From assembly GCA_965212545.1 (NCBI GenBank), contig CBDBVB010000030.1:309510-373509 (forward strand): a stretch of DNA of 64,000 bases. Reading direction: 5' to 3'. This document shows positions 54,249-63,661 of the stretch, one piece after another. Origin of the DNA: JABDIP01 sp965212545. GTDB taxonomy: Bacteria; Pseudomonadota; Alphaproteobacteria; DSM-16000; Inquilinaceae. A model generated the notes under the pieces. It did no database searches. It was given only the letters and a program-made list of their open reading frames with translations, and was not told where the DNA came from. Position 1 is the stretch's first letter. Each line of letters starts with the position of its first letter. A program made the translations under genes and the position numbers.

Positions 54249-55007
54249 CTATCCCCGCCCGATGAACGGCATGTTGGTGGCCATGATGGTCATGAACTGG
54301 ACGTTGGATTGCAGCGGCAGTCCGGCCATGTGCAGCACCGCATCGGCCACGTGCCGGACATCCATGGTCGGTTCCGGCGCGACGGTGCCGTTGGCCTGGG
54401 GCACACCGGCCGCCATCTGCGCCGTCATGTCGGATGCCGCGTTGCCGATATCGATCTGGCCGCAGGCGATGTCGAAGGGCCGGCCGTCCAGTGAAATGGT
54501 CCGGGTCAGCCCGGTGATCGCGTGCTTCGAGGCGGTGTAGGGGGCCGAGCCCGGCCGCGGTACATGGGCGGAGATCGAGCCGTTGTTGATGATCCGCCCG
54601 CCCCGCGGGTCCTGCCGCCGCATCAGGTTGAAGGCCCCGCGTGCGATCAGGAAGGCGCCGGTCAGATTGACGTCGATCACCGTCTTCCATTGCTCGAAGG
54701 TCAGATCGCCGATCGGCATGCCCGGCACGTTGTTGCCGGCATTGTTGAAGACCACGTCCAGCCGGCCGAATTTGCGTTCGGTCTCGGCGAACAGAGTCGC
54801 GATCGCGGCCGGGTCGGTCACGTCGCAGCCGACCGCCAGGGCCTGCTCCGCCGGCACGTCCGCCTCGGCGATGGTCTCCTCCAGCTTGTCGGTCCGGCGA
54901 CCGGTCGCCACCACCGAGTAACCGGCCTTCAGGAATGCGATGGCGGTGTGCTTGCCGATGCCGGAACTGGCCCCGGTGATAAGCGCGATCTGTCCGGTCG
55001 ATGACAC
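54249..55007 (-). CDS. Short-chain dehydrogenase/reductase
   Basis: A 252-residue classical SDR. The NAD(P) motif is LITGASSGIGKHTA (about residues 9-22), with an Arg-containing strand (VVATGRRTDKL) hinting at NADP. NNAGNNVPG, the catalytic Ser in IINNGSISAHVP and YTASKHAITGL (Tyr/Lys) complete the site. The C-terminal part (AVLHMAGLPLQSNVQFMTIM) is typical of SDRs related to YdfG. Substrate unknown. Confidence 0.92.
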   Translation of the reverse strand: MSSTGQIALITGASSGIGKHTAIAFLKAGYSVVATGRRTDKLEETIAEADVPAEQALAVGCDVTDPAAIATLFAETERKFGRLDVVFNNAGNNVPGMPIGDLTFEQWKTVIDVNLTGAFLIARGAFNLMRRQDPRGGRIINNGSISAHVPRPGSAPYTASKHAITGLTRTISLDGRPFDIACGQIDIGNAASDMTAQMAAGVPQANGTVAPEPTMDVRHVADAVLHMAGLPLQSNVQFMTIMATNMPFIGRG

Positions 55008-55190
55008 GGTGTCCTCCCTCTTGTCTGGTTCCGGCAGTAGATCACGCCCGAACCGTCCCGTCAGCAGCGGTTGCCGTCGCCCGGCGCATTCCAGCCATGT
55101 AGCGCCAGCGCTTGGCCCGAGGGGTTGCCGCGCCTATGTTACAGGTCAGGCATTGCCCCCGACCAAGAAGCTGATCGAGCAGCACCAACC

Positions 55191-56180
55191 ATGCCAACCG
55201 CATCCGACCGCATACGCCATCCGGAGAAGCGCAACCGGCCGGACAATCCGATCCAGCGCAAGCCGGCCTGGATTCGGGTGAAGGCGCCGGTCAGCCAGGA
55301 ATACCACGAGACGCGCCAGCTCATGCGCAAGCTGCGGCTCAACACCGTGTGCGAGGAGGCGGCCTGCCCGAATATCGGCGAGTGCTGGACCCACGGCCAC
55401 GCCACGGTGATGATCCTGGGCAGCGTGTGCACCCGCGCCTGCGCCTTCTGCAATGTGGCGACCGGCCGCCCGGACCAGCTCGACCCCCACGAACCCGAGC
55501 ATGTGGCCGAGGCCTGCGGTGCGCTGGGGTTGAACCACATCGTGATCACCTCGGTCGACCGCGACGATCTCGACGATGGCGGAGCGCTGCATTTCGCCAA
55601 TGTGATCGGCGCCGTCCGCGAGAGTTCGCCCGACACCACGATCGAGGTGCTGACCCCCGACTTCAAGGACAAGGCGGGCGCCGTGGAGGTCGTCTCAGAG
55701 GCGCGGCCGGACGTGTTCAACCACAATCTCGAAACGGTGCCGCGGCTCTACCCGTCGATCCGGCCGGGCGCGCGCTATTTCACCTCCCTGGCGCTGTTGA
55801 GCAAGGCCAAGCAGCTCGATCCTTCGGTCTTCACCAAATCCGGTCTGATGGTCGGGCTCGGCGAGACCGCCGAGGAGGTCTATCAGGTGATGGACGATCT
55901 GCGTGCGGCGGATGTCGACTTCCTGACCATCGGCCAGTACCTGCAGCCGACCCCGAAACATGCCGCGGTCGACCGCTTCGTGCCGCCGGAGGAGTTCGAG
56001 ACCTATGAACGTATCGCGCGCGGCAAGGGTTTCCTGATGGTGTCGGCGTCGCCGCTGACCCGGTCGTCCTATCTGGCCGGGGACGATTTCGCCAAGCTGC
56101 GGGCCGCCCGGGAAGCCAAGCTGGCGGGGCTGGAGACGATCAACCTGGTCGATCTGGCGGCCGGCAATCCGGCCGAATAG
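55191..56180 (+). CDS. lipA: Lipoyl synthase
   Basis: Radical-SAM enzyme that inserts two sulfurs into octanoyl groups on lipoyl domains, such as those of PdhB and PdhC nearby. The 329 residues include the auxiliary cluster cysteines in CEEAACPNIGEC, the radical-SAM CTRACAFCNV motif, ITSVDRDDLDDGGA and the closing RSSYLAGDDF serine region. The start at 55191 (MPTASDRIRHPEKRNRPDNP) fits the family; the longer open frame to 55071 does not. Confidence 0.96.
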   Translation: MPTASDRIRHPEKRNRPDNPIQRKPAWIRVKAPVSQEYHETRQLMRKLRLNTVCEEAACPNIGECWTHGHATVMILGSVCTRACAFCNVATGRPDQLDPHEPEHVAEACGALGLNHIVITSVDRDDLDDGGALHFANVIGAVRESSPDTTIEVLTPDFKDKAGAVEVVSEARPDVFNHNLETVPRLYPSIRPGARYFTSLALLSKAKQLDPSVFTKSGLMVGLGETAEEVYQVMDDLRAADVDFLTIGQYLQPTPKHAAVDRFVPPEEFETYERIARGKGFLMVSASPLTRSSYLAGDDFAKLRAAREAKLAGLETINLVDLAAGNPAE

Positions 56181-56197
56181 CGGGAGACGCGCCGCCG

Positions 56198-56671
56198 ATG
56201 CCGACCCATGCGGAACAACGGGTGCTGCCATACAGCCCGGCGCAGATGTTCGACATGGTCGCCGATGTCGAGCGCTATCCCGAATTCCTGCCATGGTGCC
56301 TGGCGTCCCGCATCAAGCGGCACGAGCAGGCGATCGTCACCGCCGACATGGTGATCGGCTTCCGCATGGTGCGGGAGCGCTTTACCACCCGCGTGACTCT
56401 CGACCGACCGAACCGCATCGACGTTGAATACACCCATGGACCGCTCAGCCATCTCAACAACCATTGGGTCTTCATTCCCCATGAGGATGGCTGCCTGATC
56501 GACTTCTATGTCGATTTCGAGTTCCGCTCGCGGGTCTTGCAGAAGCTGATCGGCGCCCTGTTCAACGAGGCGGTCAAGCGCATGGTCTCCGCCTTCGAAG
56601 CCCGCGCCGCCGATCTCTACGGCTCCAAGGCGCAGACCGTGCCGCCGGGGACCAAGCCCGCATCCGGCTAA
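56198..56671 (+). CDS. Coq10/RatA family START-domain protein
   Basis: A 157-residue protein of the ubiquinone-binding Coq10/RatA type. Features are YSPAQMFDMVADVERYPEFL (about residues 12-31), WCLASRIKRHE, and the helix VLQKLIGALFNEAVKRMVSA lining the ligand pocket. It probably helps ubiquinone function; the RatA ribosome-toxin role is known only for some members. It is 17 bp after lipA, a conserved alphaproteobacterial pair. Its end overlaps the convergent DUF429 gene by 4 bp. Confidence 0.9.
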   Translation: MPTHAEQRVLPYSPAQMFDMVADVERYPEFLPWCLASRIKRHEQAIVTADMVIGFRMVRERFTTRVTLDRPNRIDVEYTHGPLSHLNNHWVFIPHEDGCLIDFYVDFEFRSRVLQKLIGALFNEAVKRMVSAFEARAADLYGSKAQTVPPGTKPASG

Positions 56672-57525
56672 TCGCTTTCGGCGCTGTCGGCTGGCGTTCG
56701 ATCATGGTCCGGCCATGCAAAGACACGGGCCTCCAGGGCATCGATGTCATCGCGACGGTTGAGGTCCGCGCCGGTCCGCCCGGCGACCCGCCACATGGTG
56801 GCGGCGGCGACCACCGCGTCCAGGGCATCGCCGCCGATGTCGGAAATCGCCATGTCCTCGAGAGCGCCGTCGCATGACACGCCCTCATCCTGCAATCGTC
56901 CCAGGATCGCCGCGCGGGACGCGCGCAGCCCATCGCCGCGACCCTTGTAGGGTCGATAGCAATCCAGGCGTTTCAACGACGAGGCGGGGCAGCATTCGGC
57001 CAGGGTGCAGGATGCGTCCGGCCGCTCGAGCACCGGCGCGATGGCCATGCGCCGGTCTTCGGCCAGCGGTGCCAGGACAGCGGCAACGCCCCAATAAGTC
57101 TGGCGATAAAGCCGGAGATTGTACGCGCTGAACGGTGTCTTGGTCCGCCGATCGGTGCGGCGCTTGAGCTCCCGGCCGTCGGTCCGGCCACGGCAATCCG
57201 CCCGGAACGCCTGCGCATCGGAATAGCGTGATGTGAATGTCCTGGCGAAGGTGGGCCAGTCGGGCGCGTCGATCAGCTGTTGCGGCAGGCTGAATGGGAA
57301 ATCGAGGCCCACGAGGGCGTTGTCCTGGACAGCCAGATGGCTGCGAAGGGCGGATAATGCGCGGCTCCGGTCGGCGCCGCCGCCCGGCAAATCGCGGGCA
57401 CGGCACAAGCCGTGGACAATCAGACGGCCATCGGCCTCGGCCCCCTCGGCGACCCAGATCGTATTGCCCGCATCACGGGCACCACTGAAATCGACGCCGA
57501 GAAAGCGGCCGAATTGCGGGTTCAC
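56668..57525 (-). CDS. DUF429 family protein
   Basis: A 285-residue protein of the DUF429 family, with an RNase H-like opening (FLGVDFSGARDAGNTIWVAE) and the downstream acidic strand NALVGLDFPFSLPQQL. Later segments are TKTPFSAYNLRLYRQTYWG and a GGDALDAVVAAATMWRVAGR helix. Function unknown; the first Asp pair suggests nuclease-like metal binding, which is inference. Its start overlaps the cinA stop by 4 bp, so it is probably co-transcribed with cinA, pgpA and ispDF. Confidence 0.82.
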   Translation of the reverse strand: MNPQFGRFLGVDFSGARDAGNTIWVAEGAEADGRLIVHGLCRARDLPGGGADRSRALSALRSHLAVQDNALVGLDFPFSLPQQLIDAPDWPTFARTFTSRYSDAQAFRADCRGRTDGRELKRRTDRRTKTPFSAYNLRLYRQTYWGVAAVLAPLAEDRRMAIAPVLERPDASCTLAECCPASSLKRLDCYRPYKGRGDGLRASRAAILGRLQDEGVSCDGALEDMAISDIGGDALDAVVAAATMWRVAGRTGADLNRRDDIDALEARVFAWPDHDRTPADSAESD

Positions 57526-58025
57526 GGTTTCGGCGCGTCGATCAGCCCCGCCAGCAATGCCATCGCCCGCTCCACCGTCTGGCGTCGAATGCCTTGCCGG
57601 TCGCCCGTGAACACCCGGCGCTCGCTGCTGGCCGCCTTGCCGCGGCGCGCCACGCCCAGGAAGACCAGGCCGACAGGTTTGCCCGGCGTGGCGCCGTCGG
57701 GCCCGGCGATTCCGGTGACCGAGACCGCCAGATCGGCATCCGACCGGGCGATCGCGCCATCGGCCATGGCCCGCGCGACCTCATGGCTGACCGCGCCGTT
57801 TTCCCTGATCAAAGCGGCTGATACCCCCAGCATCTCAGTCTTGGCGGCGTTGGAATAGGTGACGAACCCGCGCTCGACCACATCCGACGAGCCGGCGATT
57901 TCCGTCAACGTGGCGGCGATCAGGCCGCCGGTGCAGCTCTCGGCGGTCGCCAGAGTCAGGTTGCTGGCGCGGCAGGCATCCAGCAGGGTCGTTGCCTGAT
58001 CGATCAGTTGGCGGTGGTGAACCAT
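57522..58025 (-). CDS. CinA C-terminal-type nicotinamide-nucleotide amidohydrolase
   Basis: A 167-residue stand-alone CinA_C/PncC protein that deamidates nicotinamide mononucleotide. Features are LTLATAESCTGGLIAATLTE (catalytic Ser region), ERGFVTYSNAAKTEMLGVS and SVTGIAGPDGATPGKPVGLV, all intact. The start at 58025 (MVHHRQLIDQ) overlaps the end of pgpA by 22 bp. It lacks the N-terminal MoCF-like domain of full-length CinA, as in most proteobacterial PncC enzymes. Confidence 0.92.
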   Translation of the reverse strand: MVHHRQLIDQATTLLDACRASNLTLATAESCTGGLIAATLTEIAGSSDVVERGFVTYSNAAKTEMLGVSAALIRENGAVSHEVARAMADGAIARSDADLAVSVTGIAGPDGATPGKPVGLVFLGVARRGKAASSERRVFTGDRQGIRRQTVERAMALLAGLIDAPKP

Positions 58026-58519
58026 GATCCGTATCCCAGCCAGAGGCTCAGAAGCCATAATACAAGCGCGGCGTAGAGGCCGGCGAAGATATCGTCCAGC
58101 ATGACGCCGAGGCCGCCCGGCACCTTGCGGTCGGCCCAGGAGGCCGGCCAGGGCTTGGTGATATCGGCCAGCCGGAACAGCAGGAAGCCGATCAGGTAGT
58201 ACCGCCAGTCCACGGCCACCACCGCCAGCGTCAGCCACTGGCCCGCGACTTCGTCGATGACGATGGCGCTGGAATCCTTCTCGCCCGATCGGCCGATATG
58301 GTTCGAGGCCCAGACTCCGACGGCGAAGGCTAACGCCGCGGCCGGCACCAGGGCCAGAGGTCCTGCCGTCCAGGCGATGGCGGCTGCGAAGGGCAGGGCG
58401 GCAAGCGAACCCCACGTCCCCGATGCGATACCCATCAGCCCCGCACCGAACCATGTCGCGGCCAGCGTGGCCGGGTGCCAGAAGGTCGTCCCGGCGGGCA
58501 GGGGGCGGAACAGGCGCAT
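58004..58519 (-). CDS. pgpA: Phosphatidylglycerophosphatase A
   Basis: Inner-membrane phosphatase that makes phosphatidylglycerol. The 171 residues have four hydrophobic segments. The family motifs are FGAGLMGIASGTWGSLAALP, DSSAIVIDEVAGQWLTL and RLADITKPWPASWADRKVPG followed by GVMLDDIFAGLYA. The start is taken as ATG 58519 because TGAGG lies about 6 bases upstream. A TTG at 58528 would overlap the ispDF stop and is possible. Confidence 0.93.
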   Translation of the reverse strand: MRLFRPLPAGTTFWHPATLAATWFGAGLMGIASGTWGSLAALPFAAAIAWTAGPLALVPAAALAFAVGVWASNHIGRSGEKDSSAIVIDEVAGQWLTLAVVAVDWRYYLIGFLLFRLADITKPWPASWADRKVPGGLGVMLDDIFAGLYAALVLWLLSLWLGYGSWFTTAN

Positions 58520-58524
58520 GGGCC

Positions 58525-59691
58525 TCAACTCGATGCCGACGGCAGTCGCAGCGTCGCCGTGGCCTGGGCGGCGATGCCTTCGCCCCGGCCGGTGAAACCG
58601 AGACCTTCACTGGTGGTCGCCTTGACGCTGACGGCGGTGCCCGGACCGAGGATTTCGGCGATGCGTGTCACCATGGCGTCCCGATGCGGGCCGATCTTGG
58701 GGCGCTCGCAGATCAGGGTGACGTCGACATGGGCGATGTGGCCGCCCTCGGCCGCCGCCATCTCGGCGGCGTGGCGTAGGAAGGCCGCTGAATCCTGACC
58801 CTTCCAGCGCGGATCGCTGGGCGGAAAATGCTGGCCGATATCGCCGGCGCCCAGCGCCCCGAGGATCGCATCGGTGATGGCGTGCAATCCCACATCGCCG
58901 TCGGAATGGGCGACTAGCCCCTTTTCGAAGGGAATATCGATACCGCACAAGGTCACGTGATCGCCGGAACCGAAGCGATGCACGTCGAAGCCATTGCCGA
59001 CCCGGACATCGCCGGCGCATCCCGCGATCAGCGTCTCGGCGCGGGCCAGATCGTGTTCCGTGGTCACTTTCAGATTGTCCTCGTTTCCTTGTACCAGGGC
59101 CACCCGCAGCCCGGCGCGTTCGGCCAGCGCTGCGTCGTCGGTCACGTCATCATCGGCCGCCGCGCGATGCGCCTCGAGGATGGCTGCAAAGGCGAACCCC
59201 TGGGGAGTCTGGGCCCGCCACAATCCGCTCCGATCGACGGTCCCGTCGATGCGGCCCTGCCGCTCACGCTTCAATGTATCGACCACCGGAACCGCGGCGA
59301 TCGCGGCCGGCGACGTCTCCAGCGCCTGGCGCACCCGGTCGATGGTGCCCCTGTCGGTCAGTGGCCGGACACCGTCCTGGACAAGGACGAATCCGGGCTG
59401 CATATCGCCCAGCGCCTCGAGCCCCTGCCGGACCGATGCCTGGCGTGATGCGCCGCCGTCGATCGGGTCGCCGACCGGCAGGTCCCGCAAGGCGTCCAGG
59501 CACAGTTCCCGATGCGCCGGATTGATCACAATCCGCACCCGGTCCACCGCCGGATGGCCGAGAAAGGTCTCCACCGTGCGGCGTAGCACCGGTTTGCCGG
59601 CAAGCAGGCGATACTGTTTGGGGGTCTCGCCGCCGAACCGCTCGCCGCTGCCGGCGGCCATGATCAATGCGGCGCAATCCGCTCGTGTCAT
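58525..59691 (-). CDS. ispDF: Bifunctional IspD/IspF (MEP pathway)
   Basis: Fused enzyme for two steps of isoprenoid synthesis: CDP-ME formation (IspD) and MEcPP formation (IspF). IspD occupies about residues 1-225, with ALIMAAGSGERFGGETPKQY and VLVQDGVRPLTDRGTIDRV. IspF occupies 230-388, with RVGNGFDVHRFGSGDHVTLC (metal-binding Asp/His), AHSDGDVGLHAITDAILGAL and KATTSEGLGFTGRGEGIAAQ. The fusion is common in alphaproteobacteria. It is divergent from dusB over 177 bp. Confidence 0.96.
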   Translation of the reverse strand: MTRADCAALIMAAGSGERFGGETPKQYRLLAGKPVLRRTVETFLGHPAVDRVRIVINPAHRELCLDALRDLPVGDPIDGGASRQASVRQGLEALGDMQPGFVLVQDGVRPLTDRGTIDRVRQALETSPAAIAAVPVVDTLKRERQGRIDGTVDRSGLWRAQTPQGFAFAAILEAHRAAADDDVTDDAALAERAGLRVALVQGNEDNLKVTTEHDLARAETLIAGCAGDVRVGNGFDVHRFGSGDHVTLCGIDIPFEKGLVAHSDGDVGLHAITDAILGALGAGDIGQHFPPSDPRWKGQDSAAFLRHAAEMAAAEGGHIAHVDVTLICERPKIGPHRDAMVTRIAEILGPGTAVSVKATTSEGLGFTGRGEGIAAQATATLRLPSASS

Positions 59692-59868
59692 CGGGAATCC
59701 GGGGCCATTCTAAACAGTGCGGCGAGCCTACTGAACCGGCCCTTCGTCGCCAAGCGCAATGCAGATCGATGTCGGTTTTGTTTCGGATCGAACAGGATGG
59801 CGCTTGAAATGGCACTTCATCGTGATAGTTTGCCCAAATCGAGTGCACATCAACTGAGCGCCTAAAAT

Positions 59869-60855
59869 ATGGGCATTAGTATTGGGCCGGTCGTCATCGA
59901 CGAACCGGTCATTCTTGCGCCGATGTCCGGTGTGACCGATCGGCCCTTTCGCGACATCGTGCGCGGGCAGGGGGCCGGTCTTGTCGTGTCGGAGATGATC
60001 GCCAGCCACGAAATGGTCCGGGCGGCGCGGCACTCGATGCGGACGTCGACCGATTGCGCCGAAGAGCACCCCATGGCGGTGCAGCTGGCCGGCCACGACC
60101 CGCAGATCATGGCCGAGGCGGCGAGGCTCAATGTCGATCGCGGCGCGGCCATCATCGACATCAATTTCGGCTGCCCGGTAAAGAAGGTCGTCAACAAGCT
60201 GGCCGGGTCCGCGCTGATGCGCGAAGAGGGGCTGGCGGCCCGGATACTCGAAGCCACGGTGCGAGCGGTCGACGTGCCGGTGACACTGAAGATGCGTACC
60301 GGCTGGGATGACCAGAGCCGAAACGCGCCGCGACTCGCCTGGATTGCCGAGCAATGCGGCATCCGGATGATCACCGTGCACGGCCGGACCCGCTGTCAGC
60401 TCTATCAGGGTGCCGCCGATTGGCGCTTCATCCGGCAGGTCAAGGAGGCGGTCACGGTGCCGGTGATCGCCAATGGCGACGTCCGGAGCTTCGAGGACGT
60501 CGACCGTTGCCTGGCCGAAAGCGGCGCCGACGGGGTGATGATCGGTCGCGGGGTTCAGGGCCGGCCATGGTTCCCGGCGCAGGTGATGCACTATCTGCGA
60601 TCCGGCGAACGCCACGCCGACCCGGCGCCGTCGGACCGGCTGGCGGTGGTGCGCGAGCATTACGAGGCGATCCTCAGCCATTACGGGGTCGGGAAGGGCG
60701 TGCGGATCGCCCGCAAGCATCTTGGCTGGTACGCCGCCGGGCTGCGCGACGCGGCCCGGTTCCGGGTCGCGGTCAATCGTGCGGCTGATCCCGACGAGGT
60801 GCTCGGCCTGATTGACCGGCTGTTCTCCGGGCAGGATCTGGCGGTGGCGGCATGA
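59869..60855 (+). CDS. dusB: tRNA-dihydrouridine synthase DusB (NifR3)
   Basis: FMN enzyme reducing uridines in tRNA. The 328-residue barrel starts MGISIGPVVIDEPVILAPMS and contains the conserved-Cys stretch IDINFGCPVKKVVNKLAGSA, KMRTGWDD, ITVHGRTRCQLYQGAADWRF and DGVMIGRGVQGRPWF. In alphaproteobacteria this gene (nifR3) is the first in the ntrBC operon, and that arrangement is kept: its stop overlaps the ntrB start by 4 bp. Confidence 0.95.
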   Translation: MGISIGPVVIDEPVILAPMSGVTDRPFRDIVRGQGAGLVVSEMIASHEMVRAARHSMRTSTDCAEEHPMAVQLAGHDPQIMAEAARLNVDRGAAIIDINFGCPVKKVVNKLAGSALMREEGLAARILEATVRAVDVPVTLKMRTGWDDQSRNAPRLAWIAEQCGIRMITVHGRTRCQLYQGAADWRFIRQVKEAVTVPVIANGDVRSFEDVDRCLAESGADGVMIGRGVQGRPWFPAQVMHYLRSGERHADPAPSDRLAVVREHYEAILSHYGVGKGVRIARKHLGWYAAGLRDAARFRVAVNRAADPDEVLGLIDRLFSGQDLAVAA

Positions 60856-61988
60856 CGGTGCGGCAAGAGCGGGATCGGCGCGGTGACATGACCGGCACAG
60901 ATCCGTTGCAGGTTCTCAACGCGCTGCCCGAGGCGGTGCTGGTGCTGGACACCGACGGCATCATCCGCTTCGTCAATCTGGACGCCCAGCGCTTTCTGGC
61001 AGCGGGCGAATCCATGCTGGTCGGACATCCGTTGACCGAATGGCTGCCGGCCGACAGCCCGATCTTCTCGCTGATCCGTCAGGCGCTCATTGAAGGCACC
61101 AGCATGTCGGAATACGGCCTGACACTGGAAACGCCACGCATCGGCACGCATCTGGTGACCGCCAGCGTGGCGCCGATGGGCGATCCGGCGCATCAACTTG
61201 CCCTGTCGATCCGGGAAATCTCCATTGCCCGGCGCTTCGACAGCCAATTCAGCCACCGCAACGCGGCGCGCTCGGTAACCGCCATGTCGGCCATGCTTGC
61301 ACATGAGGTGAAGAACCCGCTTTCCGGAATTCGCGGCGCCGCGCAGCTTCTCGAGCAATCCGTCCCCGAGCGCGATCGGGAACTGACCCGGTTGATCTGC
61401 GACGAGGCCGATCGCATCGTGGCGCTGGTGAACCGCATGGAGGTGTTCGCCGACAGCCGGCCGATCGACCGGGAGGCGATCAACATCCACCAGGTTCTGG
61501 AACGGGTTCGCCGTCTGGCCGAGAACGGTTTTGCCGGCCATGTTCGCTTCACCGAGCGTTACGACCCGTCGCTGCCGCCGGTCTTCGGCAATCGCGACCA
61601 GCTGGTCCAGGTGTTTCTCAACCTGTTGAAGAACGCCGCGGAAGCGGTGCCGTCCAATGGTGGCGAGATCGCCATCGAGACCGGATATCAGCGCGGCGTC
61701 AGCATCGCGGTGCCGGGCACCAACCAGCGTACCAACCTGCCGCTGGCGATTACCATCCGCGACAACGGCCCGGGCATTCCCGAAGACCTGCAGGCGCATC
61801 TGTTCGATCCGTTCGTGACCACCAAGAAGAACGGCACCGGCCTTGGGCTGGCCCTGGTCGCCAAGGTTATCGGCGACCATGGCGGCATCATCGAATGCCA
61901 GAGCCGGCCGCGCCGGACGATCTTCAAGACCTGGCTGCCGATGCATCCCGATCTTGCGGCGGCGGCCCCGGAAACGGAGGCCGCGTGA
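60852..61988 (+). CDS. ntrB: Nitrogen regulation sensor kinase NtrB
   Basis: Cytoplasmic histidine kinase that phosphorylates or dephosphorylates NtrC according to nitrogen status through PII. The 378 residues hold a PAS domain (about 15-125, with NALPEAVLVLDTDGIIRFVN). The H-box is MLAHEVKNPLSGIRGAAQLL, the N-box is ITIRDNGPGIPEDLQ, and the G2 box KNGTGLGLALVAKVIGDHGG. No membrane helices. Its stop overlaps the ntrC ATG by one base, showing coupled translation. Confidence 0.95.
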   Translation: MTVRQERDRRGDMTGTDPLQVLNALPEAVLVLDTDGIIRFVNLDAQRFLAAGESMLVGHPLTEWLPADSPIFSLIRQALIEGTSMSEYGLTLETPRIGTHLVTASVAPMGDPAHQLALSIREISIARRFDSQFSHRNAARSVTAMSAMLAHEVKNPLSGIRGAAQLLEQSVPERDRELTRLICDEADRIVALVNRMEVFADSRPIDREAINIHQVLERVRRLAENGFAGHVRFTERYDPSLPPVFGNRDQLVQVFLNLLKNAAEAVPSNGGEIAIETGYQRGVSIAVPGTNQRTNLPLAITIRDNGPGIPEDLQAHLFDPFVTTKKNGTGLGLALVAKVIGDHGGIIECQSRPRRTIFKTWLPMHPDLAAAAPETEAA

Positions 61989-63436
61989 TGCCGTCATCGA
62001 CGATCCTGGTGGCCGACGACGATCGCAGCATCCGAACCGTTCTCAACCAGGCCCTGGGCCGGCTCGGCCATGACGTACGGACGACCGGAAACGCCGCCAC
62101 GCTGTGGCGTTGGGTCGAGGATGGCGACGGTGACCTGGTGATCACCGACGTGGTGATGCCGGACGAGAACGGCCTCGATCTGATCCCGCGGATAAAGCGG
62201 GTCCGGCCGGATCTGCGGGTCATTGTCATGAGCGCGCAGAATACCCTGCTGACGGCGGTCCGCGCGACTGAGCGCGGAGCCTTCGAATACCTGCCCAAGC
62301 CGTTCGACCTGAACGAGCTGGTGGCCGTGGTCGGCCGCGCGCTGACGGCTCCCAGGGCCGGTAGCGGCAATGCCGGCGAGGAACCGTCGGAGGCGGTCGA
62401 GTCGCTGCCGCTGATCGGACGTTCGCCACCGATGCAGGAAATCTACCGGGTGATGGCGCGGCTGATGCCGACCGATCTGACGGTAATGATCGCCGGTGAG
62501 AGTGGGACCGGCAAGGAGCTGGTGGCGCGGGCCTTGCATGACTACGGAAAGCGCCGCAACGGTCCCTTTGTCGCCATCAACATGGCGGCGATCCCGCGGG
62601 ATCTGATCGAGTCCGAGCTCTTCGGTCACGAGAAGGGCGCGTTCACCGGCGCCACCATGCGGTCAAGCGGCCGGTTCGAGCAGGCTCAGGGTGGCACGCT
62701 GTTCCTCGACGAGATCGGCGACATGCCGATGGAGGCGCAGACCCGGCTGCTCAGGGTGCTGCAGGAGGGCGAGTACACGACTGTCGGCGGTCGGGTGCCG
62801 ATGAAGGCCGATGTCCGGATCGTCGCCGCGACCCATCGCGATCTACGCCATGCCATCCGCCAGGGCATCTTCCGCGAGGATCTGTTCTACCGACTCGCGG
62901 TGGTGCCGATCCGGCTGCCGCCGCTGCGCCAGCGGACCGAGGACATTCCGTCTCTGGCCAATCATTTCCTGGCCCAGGCGGCGGCCGAAGGGCTGCCGGT
63001 CAAGTCGCTCGATGCGGCGGCGATGGCGCGCCTGACGCAATATCCATGGCCCGGCAATGTGCGCGAGCTGGAGAACCTGGTGCGCCGCCTGGCGGCGCTC
63101 TATTCCCAGGAGGTGATCGGCCTGGATGTGATCGAATCCGAGCTGGCGGATCTGGAGCCACCTCCGACCGACCAGGCCGGACAGCGCAATGAAGGGCTGT
63201 CGGCCGCGGTGGAACGCCAGTTGAAGGAGTATTTCGCCGCCCATACCGACGGGCTGCCCGCCGCGGGGCTTTATGACCGCGTATTGCATGAGGTCGAGCG
63301 TCCGTTGATCACTCTCTGCCTGACCGCCACCGGTGGCAACCAGATCAAGGCGGCCGCCCTGCTCGGGCTGAACCGCAACACGCTGCGCAAGAAAATCCGT
63401 GAGTTAGACATCCAGGTGGTGCGCGGCCTAAGATGA
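61988..63436 (+). CDS. ntrC: Nitrogen regulation response regulator NtrC
   Basis: Sigma-54 activator controlling nitrogen assimilation genes. The 482 residues have a receiver domain (phospho-acceptor Asp54 in LVITDVVMPDENG, conserved Lys104 in YLPKPFD). The AAA+ domain follows, with Walker A GESGTGKE (170-177), the sigma-54 contact loop GAFTGA (217-222) and Walker B GGTLFLDEIGDMP. A Fis-type helix-turn-helix (IKAAALLGLNRNTLRKKIRE) ends the protein. ATG at 61988 is chosen for the overlap with ntrB. Confidence 0.96.
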   Translation: MPSSTILVADDDRSIRTVLNQALGRLGHDVRTTGNAATLWRWVEDGDGDLVITDVVMPDENGLDLIPRIKRVRPDLRVIVMSAQNTLLTAVRATERGAFEYLPKPFDLNELVAVVGRALTAPRAGSGNAGEEPSEAVESLPLIGRSPPMQEIYRVMARLMPTDLTVMIAGESGTGKELVARALHDYGKRRNGPFVAINMAAIPRDLIESELFGHEKGAFTGATMRSSGRFEQAQGGTLFLDEIGDMPMEAQTRLLRVLQEGEYTTVGGRVPMKADVRIVAATHRDLRHAIRQGIFREDLFYRLAVVPIRLPPLRQRTEDIPSLANHFLAQAAAEGLPVKSLDAAAMARLTQYPWPGNVRELENLVRRLAALYSQEVIGLDVIESELADLEPPPTDQAGQRNEGLSAAVERQLKEYFAAHTDGLPAAGLYDRVLHEVERPLITLCLTATGGNQIKAAALLGLNRNTLRKKIRELDIQVVRGLR

Positions 63437-63448
63437 TGGCGCCCTTGA

Positions 63449-63508
63449 GGCTCGCCCGCATGCTGGCGAGCCGTGATAACGGATCGCCACAATTGCGCAT
63501 GATCATGC
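63449..63508. repeat. Hairpin and palindrome in the ntrC-ntrY gap
   Basis: Perfect 8-bp stem GGCTCGCC (63449-63456) and GGCGAGCC (63465-63472) with an 8-base loop begins 12 bp after the ntrC stop. There is no T-tract, so its role as terminator is doubtful. A separate 12-bp perfect palindrome GCATGATCATGC lies at 63497-63508 and could be an operator. The rest of the gap to 63661 has no supported gene. Confidence 0.55.
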
Positions 63509-63661
63509 ACGGCGACCCCCGCATGGTTCTGGCACCCCGACGTGCCGAAGGGGCGGATGCGAAACCAGGGCCAGGCGAGAGTTGCAAGAGACGCTACTGG
63601 GAATGAAACGCTGCTGGGGCGCACATAGAGGCCGGTCCGTCGGATGCACCGCGATGCCGTC

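Noticed and set aside
59795..59868. Sigma-70 promoter for dusB (TTGAAA at 59804 with GATAGT at 59824)
   Set aside because: The spacing is only 14 bases and the -10 match is weak, so I did not list it as a feature.
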